A program made the translations under genes and the position numbers. This document shows positions 40,293-51,238 of a DNA stretch of 64,000 nt, in pieces. This DNA is from Mastigamoeba balamuthi (taxonomy: Eukaryota; Evosea; Mastigamoebida; Mastigamoebidae): the NCBI GenBank assembly GCA_902651635.1, contig CACRSC010000014.1:306441-370440 (forward strand), given 5' to 3'. Numbering within the stretch: position 1 is the first letter of the stretch; every line of letters starts with the position of its first letter. The notes under the pieces were generated by a model. The model was not told the DNA's origin, did no database searches, and saw only the letters and a program-made list of their open reading frames with translations.

Positions 40293-40486
40293 AACGTGAA
40301 ATCCTCCGGAGGTTGAGCCTTCATTTAGGGTCAGTGGACCAGCTGCTCGCCCGCGACGATACGCGGCCCTGTTGGCGCCACCCAAGAGCAGAGACGGCAT
40401 TCTTGCGTGCTGCTGTGATGGCAGCTGATTGTTGATTGTGGTGGTGCTGGTCCCAGATCAGAGGAAGCAGTCCAGGCCCCCCGCGG

Positions 40487-43400
40487 TCAAACGTGCTGCC
40501 GCTCCTCTCGCTCCCTCTTGGCGATGACGAGCACCTCCTTGGGCAGGAAGCTGCAGCTCGCCAGCACGCGCTGCGCAGAGTCGGCAGGTGAGTGTGCGCC
40601 GTTGCCGGCTGTGCTCGTCATCCGGGGGGAGATACGCACCGCGTTTACTGTGATCAGGCGGATCCACAGCGCCTTCATGCGCTCGGACATCTCGTGCAGC
40701 TCCTCGTCGTCGAGCGCGTACGGCTGCGCCTGCAGCGCCGCGTCCTCGGGCAGCTTCACCGGCACAACGGCGCGCGGCACAAAGTGCGTCAGGTCCTGCG
40801 CCACCGTCTGCACCGCAGGGCGGGCCCTCGCGTGCTCGGGGATGCAGTGCATCGCCGCCTCGAGCCACTCGAACACCGCGTCCGCGTGGCCCAGCACGCA
40901 CTTGGCGTCGTGCAGCACCGCGTCGGCCTCGTTCCACTTGTCGTCGCTGCCCGCGTCCTCGAGCGCCGCCGTCGCGCACGCGACGAGCGCGAGGCGCGCG
41001 AGCAGCTTGATCATCGCGTCCTGCCGCGCGTGCCGCGCGTCGCCGAGCGCCAGGTCAATGCCCGCCGCCCTCTCGAGCCTCTCGGTGCCCTCGGCGAAGC
41101 GCCGGCAGAAGACGTGCTGCATGCACTCGGCGAGCAGGTCCGCGACCTGGCGCATGGCCCTGTGCTGCGCCGCCACCGCCGCCGGCAGCCGCTCCGCGCT
41201 GACCTCGACGGCCTTGTGCACCAGCGACTCGCCCGCCTGTATCGCCAGCGCCCGCAGCGCCGCGCTGTCGCTCCGCTCGGGGTACTTGCCGAACTTCCTC
41301 GCAAAGGCCTCGGCCAGCACGACGGCCCTCCAGATCTCCTTGTCGTACATGGCCGCGTGCGAGAGCTGCGCGAGCACGAAGCGGCTGTCGAGCCGCGTGT
41401 CCCGGAAGTACTCGCACTGCGAAGACAACTGGTCGGCGCGGCTGCACTCGCGGATGAACCTGTTGTAGACCTCCGTGACGCCCACCTCGAGCGCCGCCGG
41501 GTCCGCCGCCACGTCGAGCCTGCACCGCTTGGCCGGCCCCGCGCTGCTGCCCCACGGGGCCGCGCCCGTCTGGCTGCTGTTGCTGCCGCTGCCGCTGCCG
41601 GCCAGCGTGTCCGGTGACCACCGCTTCTGCGCCGCTGCCCCCGCCGCGCTGCAAGCATCCAGCGCGTCGTTGGGCAGCGACCAGTCGTGCGCCCCCGATG
41701 ACGACGGCATGGGCGCCGACGGTGCGGCTACGGCGGTTGGAGCGGTGGAAGGCGCGGCGGGGAACGCTCCCCCCTGCTGCTGCTGCTGCTGCTGGGAGGA
41801 GAAGGCCGTGTTGGCGGCCTCGACGTGGGCGCGGAGGGGCTCGGGGGCCTCGAGGGTGCGCAGCGCGCTGCTGTAGTCGCGGGCGGCCTCCTGCGAGAGG
41901 TAGAGCAGCAGGTAGGCGCTGACGCTGGACCCGCCGGTCGCCTGCTCGATGACCTCTGCCTCGGTGACGCTGCGCACCGCCGCGTCGTTGTACTCGAACC
42001 ACTCGTCCGTCCCCGGCTCTGCCCACACGCCGGATTGGTCAAGATACTCTGGGGTCGCGACGGCACAGAGAAGAGAGATAAAAAGTACCCCATGCATACA
42101 GAACGGAGAGCCCAGAGGGCGGATGGGGAGTACAGCAGAACAGTGCGCAGAGTGCAGAGTGCAGAGAAGCTGGAGTAGAGAAACAGCGTGGAGAGTGAAG
42201 GGACAGAGGGCGACGACACTAGGGGTGCTGGGGTGAACCGAAGAGGGGTTGGCAGGGGGGAAGGCTCACGGCGGAGGAACGCGCGGTAGTGGCCAGACTG
42301 CGGGGATCCGCCGTGGATCCAGGCGCCCCACAGGACGTATCCGCTCTGCCTGAGCGCCTGCTGGTCGTACATGCTGGCGATCACGAGGTCCTTCTCCTCG
42401 ATCTCGGCCTGCAGGCCCTCGAGCACCTCGCCGACCCTCTGCAGCGCCCCCTGCAGCGCCGGCACCGCCGCCCCCGACGCCGCCTTGTCGACGCCGATGC
42501 TCGCGGCCGCGTCGCTCGACAGGAAGTCGATGACGTCGCGCAGCGACTGCGGCAGCGGCGCGCTGCCCTTGTACTTTGTGAAGTACTCGCGGCGCGTCTG
42601 CAGCTCCTTGAGCTCACGCCTGTGCGACGCCACTATCTGCCTCAGCTCTGCGTTGCGTCAAGGAGGCGGACTGTCAGCCACAGTGCGCGGCCCCCGCGCG
42701 TGCAGAGTGCGGGGACGCGGCGGAGCGTGCCGGTAGTGGCCTCCCGGTTGCGCTCGAGAAACCTGTCGATGAACACCTCCCTGTCAAAGTGCAGGGGCAG
42801 GTTCACCTTCTCCAGCGACCTCGTCACGTGGTTCGACACAACCCGCTGGCTCGCGCGGTAGAGAAGGGGTCAGTGGAGGAGGGGGCGCGGTCGCGAGAGC
42901 AGCAGTGCGCGTGTGCGTGTGCGCGCGTGGTGCGGCGGCGGGCGCACGTTCTCCTGGATCATGAGGATAGGTGGAGGCCGCGTGATCCACGTGACCTTGC
43001 TGGCGACGGTCTTGTGGCCGCGGTCCGTCGTGTAGTCGACGGTGCTGCAGCAGTAGTGGTCGATGCTGTCGTAGAGGTTCGGCGTCTCGCCCAGCGGGTC
43101 GACGATCAGCTGGCGGAACTTGGTCGGCGGCCGCTTCGAGATGGCCGGCGACCCGTCGGCCTCCTTGGCCTCAATGTACTCGACCGCCTCGCCCTCGATC
43201 AGCCTCTCGATCAGCTGCCGTGGCGCCGCTGCCGTGTCCACCTCCATCGCTGTGGCCTGCTGCTGCTGCTGCGGCTGCTGCTCTTGGGGCTGAGACTGCG
43301 ACTGCGACTGCGCCGGCGTGTTCGCGGCCCCAGACGCCTGCGCGGCGTCCATGGCCAGCTTGAGCCCGTGCTCGAGCACGCTCAGGAAGATCATGTTGAT

Positions 43401-45196
43401 CTCTGGGCGGGAGCAAAGGCAGCTGTGAGATCATCGCTGCGGGTACGCTGGGGAAGCGGACCTCCCACGTCCTCCTGGTAGCCGGCCCTGATCTTGCCGC
43501 CAGAGGCCACGTACAGCGAGTCGATGACAGGCGACGGGTCCACAAACGACTGTGCACTGCGGTGTTAAGAGCCTGCGGCGGGGTGCGAGCAGCGGCAATG
43601 CGGGTGTACAGACCTGGTTCGAGTGCTGCATCGAAGCAAACAGCCTCTGCAGGTTCTTCATAACTGCACACACGCACACGCATAGGTGAGAACGCGAGTG
43701 GCGTCCCCCCTCCTTCCCGGCCCAGGGGCTCTGTCCTCACAGTTGATGGTAGCCTCTGTCTGCGCGCGCTCGACTGCTTTCTGCGACTCGGTCTCCGCCG
43801 CGCTGGGCCCCGACACTGCCGGCGAGGACGCGTGGGCGGCCCGGTCGTCGGGCGACGCCATCTGCGCGTCCGTGTCGACCTGCGGCGCGGGCAGGGGGAC
43901 GGGGTCCTCCTTGCCGGGCGCTGCATTGGTCAGCGTGAAGCACTCGGCCAGCTTCGCGCATAGCTCGTTGGTGCGCGCCACCGTCTCTGGCGCGCTCCTC
44001 GCCTGCTGCGGCTCCGCAGCCGCCGGCGGCAGCACCTGCATCTCCGTGCCCGCCTCCTGCTGCTGCGGCTGCGGCGCTGCCCCCGCGCTGCCTGCTCCTG
44101 CCTTGGCCAGCTCTGCAGGCGCGGCGGTGGCACCGCTAGGGCCGTGCTGGGCCGTCGGGATGGGTATGGGCTCCGACTTGCCTGGCGTCGCGGGGGCGCC
44201 AGGCTGCGCAGCGCCCAGCGGCCCGAAGCAGCTCACAAGCTGCGCCGTCAGCTCCTCCGTCGACAGGCGCGCGGGCGGCGCGTTCTGCTTGTCGTGCGCC
44301 GCGCCGTTGCCCACGGGCTCGGCCGCCGCGCCCTGCGCAGAGGCGCTGTTGGCCAGCGCTGCCGCGGTCAGCAAGAGCGCCACGGTGCCCGCGGTCTTGG
44401 CGTCGTGCGCCGGCGCGGGCGCGTCGTTGGCCCTGGCGCCGTCGCCCTGGGCAGCGGCGGCGGTGGCGGCCGGCCTCGGGGGCAGCAGCGCCCGCTCCAC
44501 CGCGTCCGCGTCGAACTCGTAGACGGCGCGGCGTATCTCGGGGACGAGGAAGTACGTCTGCAGGAACGAGTTGAAGTAGCAGACGTTGCCGACGTTCTTG
44601 AGGCCGACGGGGAGGCCCTGCTGGCGCGGCGCCGCGTGGAACGCCGGCATGCCCGAGGGCCCGCGCGTGTCCTGCAGCGACTGCATGATGACCTGCGAGA
44701 GCTGGCGGTCCTCCTGCGAGACGTCGTCGATCAGCAGCGGGTTGCTGGCCGTCGCCCCGGCCTTGCCGCCCGCCGCGCCGTCGCTCCTGTTGTCGCGCTT
44801 GCTCTGCTCCAGCGCCGCGCGCAGGTCCTTCTCCTCCTGCTCCTTCCTGCTCATCTCGATGACGCGGTTCAGGTCCGCCTCGGTGCTCGCGCCGGGGCCC
44901 GCGGCCGTGCCGGCCGTCCCCGACGACGACGACGCCGACGGCGAGGCGCCCGGGGCGTCCGGGGCGCCGGGCCGCAGCGGGATGGGCTGGTGCACGACGA
45001 CGGCGTTGCACCGGTTGGGCGCGGCGTCGCTGGCCCCGGCGGGGGGCGCGGCGCTGGCGCCGAGGATCCACTCGACCGCGCGCTCGACGTTGTTGGCGCA
45101 GCTCTTGAGCGCCTCGAGCGCCGTTTCGCGCGGGAACCCCATGCTGACCATCTGCTCCACGTTCGTCTCCGACGGAAGCGCCGCCGCCTGCGTCAT
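40487..45196 (-). CDS. Ubiquitin-specific protease, UBA/UIM type (USP25/28-like)
   Basis: Eight exons (45196..43741, 43663..43614, 43549..43462, 43402..42948, 42845..42731, 42647..42270, 42048..40640, 40570..40487) give 1344 residues. N-terminal UBA (VEQMVSMGFPRETALEALKSC, about 13-45), UIM-like helix near 105-135, catalytic Cys box GLKNVGNVCYFNSF near residue 205, a Pro/Ala/Gln-rich insert of about 260 residues, the segment YQEDVGE that matches QQDVSE, and the His box SGHYRAF near 841. A long helical C-terminal region follows. UBA plus UIM before a USP core is the plan of USP25/USP28, cysteine deubiquitinases. The Cys and His residues are present. The intron at 42730-42648 needs a GC donor (ACCG|GCACGC). 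Codon frame holds through all exons. Confidence 0.92.
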
Positions 45197-45278
45197 CACG
45201 GCCAGCGAGGACGACGTACGCGAAGGCGCACCAGCTGCTCCTGACCCTGGGGGGGGCGGTATGGAAGGAAAGGAGGAA

Positions 45279-45284
45279 GATATT
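45279..45284. promoter_or_regulatory. GATATT element upstream of USP gene
   Basis: GATATT (AATATC on the gene strand) 83-88 bases before the USP start. Confidence 0.25.
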
Positions 45285-45798
45285 GGTCGTTGCGTTGCGC
45301 AGGGGGAGGGGGCGATATCTCCACAATTCCGCGGCGGCGGGGTGGATATTTGGGGAACCTGCCGTTGTGTTGGGCGGCGTGACGACCATGCAGGGGTTCT
45401 GCTCCTCTTCGTGGCCGCGGTGGCGCTTGCACGGGGAGCTGGCTGCGCTGTCCGAGTCCGATTCAGTGTCTGAGGCGCTGCGCTTGCCCCGACCTGACGT
45501 CGTTCTCTTCAGATTTGAAGCGGGATGGGGGGATGAGAGAGGGGCCGGGGAGACCTCTGGCCGAATCCAATTGAATTCGAATTTGGAGGATGGGCGCACG
45601 GTGCGCTCTGGCAAAGCGGGTGGAGTGGGATCGCGGTGTCCCGTGCGCGGTGAGGCTGCTGGCGCGATGCGCGAGTGGGTAGGAAGCCCCGGTCCACGTA
45701 TCGCGCACCAAACACGTGTGCACGCGCGCGCGCGCAAATTTGTTGTCGAGCCCTTTTATAAATCCCCAGATTCCCTCCGGTGGGAGATTGCTGTATCC

Positions 45799-45819
45799 GA
45801 TATTTCCGATATTGGTATC
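45799..45819. promoter_or_regulatory. Double GATATT element upstream of L1-domain gene
   Basis: GATATTTCC, then GATATTGG, then GGTATC in 21 bases, 76-96 bases before the start at 45895. The clearest instance of the motif in the window. Confidence 0.35.
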
Positions 45820-45894
45820 TCAGGATTCTATCGAGATTGCGTCAGCAGCCCGTTTTCTCTGCTTTGTGCCCCACACAACCCGCAGTACACGCGA

Positions 45895-46999
45895 ATGGCA
45901 GCCGCAGCCCTGAGCAAGAAGCACCAGAGCAAGATCGAGAGGTGCCCCATCGCGCGCGAGCAGGTCGCGCGGGCGGTGGCCTCGCTGTGCCGGCACGAGG
46001 AGGCCGCGCGGGCCAAGCGCGAGGCGCCGCAGGACCTGACGGCCGACGCGGACGAGTTCGTCTACCTCTCGGTCTCGCTGGTCAAGATGCCCGAGCGCAA
46101 CATGGCGCGCCCGGCCAACATCGCGCTGCCCGCCCCGCTCCGCGACGCGGCGACGACGGACGTGTGCGTGTTCGTCAAGACGGCGGCGGACAGGGAGCGC
46201 GTCAAGGAGGAGGCGAGGACGACGGGCGTGCAGTGCAGGCTCAAGGTCATCGACGTGCCCAAGCTCAAGTCCGACTACAAGCAGTACGAGGCCAAGCGCA
46301 AGCTCGCGGGCTCGTACGACCTCTTCCTCGTCGACAGGCGCATCTACCCCCTCATGCCCGGCCTGCTCGGCAAGGTGCCCCGCATCCCCATGGGCCCAGC
46401 GCACTGCGGACTGACCTCTTCCCTCCCCCTCGTCCTCGTCGACGCAGACGTTCTTCGCCAAGAACAAGATGCCCGTCGTCGTGGAGTTCGCCAAGAACGT
46501 GACGGTCAAGAGCCTCGTCGACGAGGCGGTGACGGGGACGCAGCTGAGGCTCAAGCGCGGGTCGAGCGTGACGCTCAAGGTCGCGCGGTTCTCGTTTGAG
46601 CAGCGGAGCATCGTCGACAACGTCATCGCCGCAGCCGCGGGCGTCGCGCTCAAGGTCGAGTCCGGGTGGGCCAACGTCAAGTCGGTGCTCATCAAGAGCG
46701 CCAAGTCCCTGGCGCTGCCCATCTACTGCAAGGCCGTCCGCGGCCCGCAGACGATCAACCCCAACGCCAAGTCGGGCGCCGCTGCAGCGGAGGTGGCCGC
46801 GGCCCCCCAGCAGACGAGGAGCCAGGTGGCCAAGCGCAAGGCCATCGCGAGGCAGCTGTGCCCCGCGACCGAGACCAAGAAGCAGGCCAGCGAGACAAAG
46901 AGCAAGAAGGCCGGCAAGCCCAAGCGCCCGCACAAGGGCTCGAAGAAGGCCAAGGCTGCCGCTGCCGCTGCTGCCACCACCAAGGACACCACCGCGTAA
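45895..46999 (+). CDS. Ribosomal L1 domain protein (RSL1D1/Utp30/Cic1-like)
   Basis: Exons 45895..46374 and 46448..46999 give 343 residues. The L1 fold covers about residues 20-260: VYLSVSLVKMPERN, CRLKVIDVPKLK, SYDLFLVDRRIYPLMPGLLGK, then after the intron TFFAKNKMPVVVEF and SVLIKSAKSLALPIYCK. The tail is rich in Lys, Ala and Thr with several nuclear-type basic patches (KKAGKPKRPHKGSKK). RSL1D1 and its yeast relatives Utp30 and Cic1 are nucleolar factors that assist ribosome assembly and are not part of the mature ribosome. Its length and basic tail fit that group better than uL1 itself. The intron is 73 nt, phase 0. Confidence 0.9.
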
Positions 47000-47228
47000 A
47001 CCTATGCAAACGGAACTCTCGTTACCCCGTTTCCCGAAAGAAAGACCCATGCATGGCACGCACGCGTGTGTCACGTATATTCCTCTCCTGCTCCCCCCTC
47101 CCAAGTGGCGCATTGCTCCCGTGCTCTGGTTCCACCGGGACAAGCACTACTGGGCGGGCCGTCCGAGCTGTGTGCCATGTGTACCGTCCGTGTTCTTGCC
47201 TCAATTTTATCACACACAACACGCAGAA

Positions 47229-50200
47229 TCAACTGCTCGAGGCTCTGTAGGGCGACCCCGAGCCCTCGCCTCTGGGGGTCTGAGACCTCTCGCTCTCCAT
47301 CGCCGCGTCTGGCGACAGCACCCCGGTGAGCACAACGGCGGGCAGCGAGGTGGGACTGTGGCGCGCACCCAGCAGCAACTTGGAGCGCGTGGACCGCAGG
47401 GCCGATGGCAGCTTGGATATGTTGACTTTGGTGTAGTTGCCCCTGCCGTTTGTGTGCGAGGTCAGTGGTCGGAACGCCATAGCTGCGTGAGTTGCGTGTG
47501 TCCAGCGTACCCCCCGCCTGCCCCAGGCCTGCGCTGCACACTCTTCCTGATCCTCGCGGAGCGCTTCAGGCCGTCGAGCCTCCTCTGCTGCTGCTCGTGC
47601 AGGTCCTCCTTGGCCTTGTCGAGGAGGTCGCTCTCGTCGGCGAGCTCCAGGATGGCCGTGTCCCTCTGCTGCTGGAGCTGCCCCAGGGAGCCCTCCATAG
47701 CCGCGATCTCCTGAGTGACCTTATCTATCTGCGCCTTGAGCTCGGCCAGGCGGGCAGCCGCCTTGGTTACAGCCGTCTCTGCCAGCCCGGCCTCCACGGC
47801 AGCGCTCGCAGCCCTCTTGGCTTCCCTCTCGAACAGAGCTTTGGCCTTGTCCTGCGTTGCCTCCTCCTGCTGCCTGCGCTGCGTGAGGTCTGAGGGGAGT
47901 AACACACAATACGGTCAGTGCACACAGCGTGCGTGCTTCGGAGACGATACCGTTGTAGCGCATTTCGAGCGTCTCGAGGAGCGAGCGGCTCTCTTGTCGC
48001 ATGCGCGCCTCCTCGTCCTCGCGGGCCCGCAGCTTCGCCCAGCGCTGTTCCTCCGCGTCGGTGCGCGCCAGCAGCGTGGCGACGTCCGCGGGCTCGCTTG
48101 CGACCGCGGCTGCTGCGGGACGAGCAGCGGCAGTGCTCTCTGCCGCTGCCTTGGCGAGCGCGTCGATGCGCTCGTTCGCCTGCTCTTTGCGCTTGCGCTC
48201 GAGCTCGGCCCGCTTCACCGCAGCCGCCTCGGCCTCCTCGAGCGCCTCACGGGCGCGAGTCTCTGCAGCGGACCTGCGCTTCGCCGCGAGCTCTGCCTGG
48301 CGCGTGAGCTCCGCCAGTGCCCGCTCCTGCATGCCCGCCACGAGCTTGGAGCTCTCCGACGCCGAGGTCTGCGCCCGGTCGATCGCGTCCCGCAGCTGCC
48401 TTGCCATGGCGTCGGACGATATCTGAGGCAGGGGCTTGGAGAAGTCGAACGAGGGATCAAGCTCCGACAGCAAACGCCGGGCCCTCTCCTCCTCCTGGGC
48501 GAAGTCCTTGGCGGCGTCCGGCGCAGCGCTGCGCAGGTCAGCGATGCCAGACAGCGCTCTCGTCAGGCTGTCGATGGCCAGTGCCTTCTTCTCGCCCGCG
48601 TGCCTCGCGAGCGGCTCGCGGGCCTGCTCCAGAGACTCCGCAGCAGAGGCAGCGAGCTTCTCCATGTCGCTCTGGGCGGCTGCGATATCCGCGTCCTGCG
48701 CGCTGACCTCCTTGAGGCGGCGCTCGAGGGCTCCGAGGGCCGACTGCAGCTGCAGGACATCCGACGTGCCAGCGCGGACTTTGACTGTCGTGGCGTCGAT
48801 CGCCCGTTGCGCTCTGGCGCTGAGGTCGAACAGGCGCGCGTGCTCCGTCTGCAGCTTCGAGAGCGCGGACGCGGCCTCTTGGGCTTCGGCGGCCATAGTC
48901 GCAGAAGCGCGCAGCAGCTCCTCGGTCCGTGCCTTGGCCTCTGCCAGCGCAGCCTCGGAGCGCGTCCTCTCCTCGTTGGCCTTCTCGTTGTCCGCGTCGA
49001 GCGCTACGATTGCGTCCTCGTCTGCGCGCGACGACTCGTGCAGCTCCGCGTTCTGTGCACGGAGCTCTGCGCACTGGCCCTCGGCCTCGCTCGCCTGGCG
49101 CCGCAGGTCCTCGAGCTCTCTCTCGTTGCGCTCGCGCTCGTGCCTTGCGCGCGCCTCGACGTCGTCGGCGGCGCGCTTGGCAGCCGCCCCCTGAGCTCCC
49201 ACGGGGGCCGTGTCGCACGACAGGCGCTTGATCTCCTCCGAGACCTTTTCCTCGGCGCCGACGAGCTCGAGCAGCTGGTCCTGGTACGTGCGTGTCGACT
49301 GCGCCTTGCGCTCCTTCGCCTCGGCGATGGCATCGCGCATGCCTGTCAGAGTACCAGGCAGCTCCCTGGGAGGCTGCTTGGCCTGCCCGCCAGAAGAGCC
49401 CGCCGACTCTGGCGACTCGCTTGTTCCCGCAGTCTGCGCTTTGCCATCGGAGTCGGTTGAGGCGCCACCCTCGCTTCCGGCGACCAGGTACTCAGGCGGG
49501 ATTGGAGCTGCGGGGTCGTAGTTGGGGCACTTGACCCACTCGATCTGCCTCTCGAGCGCGAGGTTCTTGTTGACCCACGTCCTGACCTCCTTCTCCATCT
49601 GCGCCCCGACCCCAAGTCAGAGGCGCAAACCCCGACGGTCGCATGCAGCGCCTCACCTCCGCGATGAGCTTCTCGAGCTGGGCTGGGCTGCGCTGGACGT
49701 TGCACTTGACCTTGAGCTTGATGTCCTTTGCCCGGGACCCGAACCGCAGCGTCGAGATGGTGTCCTGCCCGTTGCTGTGGTGCGGGCTCGCGCAGATGAT
49801 GAGCGTAGTCCGCGAGTTGCCGCCGAGCGACTCCTTGAGGATCCGCGTCAGGACGCTGTCCCTGTACGGCACGAACTTGCCCGGTATTGTGAGGGCGTGT
49901 ATGCACAGCCCCAGCGTGCTGAGCGACAGGTTGATCGCAATGCCCTGCAGGACGGCAGTCAATCGCGGGGCGACTGCCAAGTGCGGCGCCGTGCCTCCTT
50001 CTTCCCCTCCTCGCCGACGAGGGTGCGGCTGAGGCGCTCGCTGCCGGCGAGGTCGACGAGGTTGAGCTTGCTCGACTTGGTCTCGCCGCTCTCGTACTTC
50101 TGCCCGATGTTGATCATCAGCACGCTGTGGCTTCTGCTGCTGTGCGCGTTCATCGCCGTCGACCTGAACGTGCGGTTGCGGTCGCCGACAGCGATGACGT

Positions 50201-51060
50201 CCATGATGTCCTGCTCGCACTCGATGCTCTGGACAACTAGAGTGAGTTGAGAGGGCAACAGGGAGCTGGCACTGGCCTGCTCCACGAGGCCCGTGACGAA
50301 CACGCCCTTGTCCTTGGACTCGTGGACCTGCAGCTGCTTCTCGGACGCGGCCGGGTTGAGCAGGTCGCGAATGTTCTCCATGTAGATCTCGCTGCACGGG
50401 GCGCCTGCTGTTGGCCCATGCTGTCTGGTGTGTTGTGCACTACGCACAGGAACGAGCACGTGATCTCCTGCAATGCGGAGTCAGAACACCGGGGGGGTGG
50501 GCTCGGGAACAACGCACGCAGTAGGTGAGGTCCTCCTTGGCCTTGCCGACAATGTCGAACATGTCCCTGGCGACCCTCGGGATGACGCCGAGGAGCTCAG
50601 GGTCGTTGACTCCCTCGGACGCCTTGCCGAACATCGTGTACGTCTTCCCCGACCCCGTCTGGCCTGCAGGCCTCCCTCCCCGTTAGCTACGCACGCGCGG
50701 TCCGAGCGGCAAACCGTATGCGAAGATGCATCCGTTGAAGCCGTCGAAGCAGCCGCTGCGCCGTCCAGCGTCAGTTGCGAGATATTTAAATGCGTGACGT
50801 GTGAGGGGATATCTGGGAAAGCGGGATTGAAACCGGATGATCTCCTGCCCGGTGGCGGCGTAGACGTCCGACTGCACGCCCGACTCGGGCGAGAAGACCC
50901 TGTCGAAGGCGAACGAGACGGGGTTGCGCGAGGCGCTGTCCCAGACGCTGATGCCCTGGCCCTCGGGCGAGTACTTGATGCAGAACTCGGGGTCCTTGTC
51001 CCCGGCCTTCTCCTTCTCGCTCTCGGGCCGCACGCGGCACACCACCTTGACCGACGTCAT
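47229..51060 (-). CDS. Kinesin-1-like motor protein
   Basis: Ten exons (51060..50834, 50755..50715, 50663..50518, 50467..50448, 50391..50273, 50236..49995, 49944..49657, 49598..47951, 47889..47542, 47482..47229) give 1110 residues, every junction in phase. The N-terminal motor (about 1-360) has FAYGQTGSGKTYTM with the P-loop at 90-97, NAHSSRSHSV, NLVDLAGSE, VPYRDSVLTRILKESLGGN and the neck start FGSRAKDIK. A long coiled coil (450-1000) follows, then a Ser/Pro-rich tail. It should walk to microtubule plus ends carrying cargo. Exon 4 is only 20 nt. The intron at 49994-49945 starts GCACGG: only this donor keeps the spacing between the switch II region and the INxSLSTLG helix. The neck helix resembles kinesin-1, but the tail has no clear IAK motif. 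Confidence 0.93.
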
Positions 51061-51238
51061 TCGTCCGTGGCCGTCGACGGGGGGGGCGTTGGGAGGAGAT
51101 CGATCGATCGCCAAAATTAACTGTGGGGCGGCTGATCCGCGGATCTGTGGCCCCGGAGAATCTCGCCCGCCACCACATCGGAAAAGAAATCTCGCGAGTA
51201 ACTTGGTGTTGGTCGTTGCGCGTGTGGAAATTATTGCG
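51061..51238. promoter_or_regulatory. Compact bidirectional promoter
   Basis: Only 178 bases separate the starts of the kinesin (minus) and RRM (plus) genes. AT-rich near 51110-51120 and 51180-51240, with CGATCGATCG at 51101-51110. It must drive both genes. Confidence 0.5.

Larger units (their letters stand above)
45197..45894. other. Divergent promoter region
   Basis: About 700 bases between the USP and L1-domain genes. Contains GATATT elements near both starts (45279-45284, 45314-45319 and 45799-45819) and CAATTGAATTCG at 45568-45579. The long open frame across it on the plus strand is chance. Confidence 0.4.

Noticed and set aside
47715-49460. 581-codon plus-strand open frame
   Set aside because: Antisense of the kinesin coiled coil; long antisense frames are expected opposite Glu/Ala/Leu-rich sequence.
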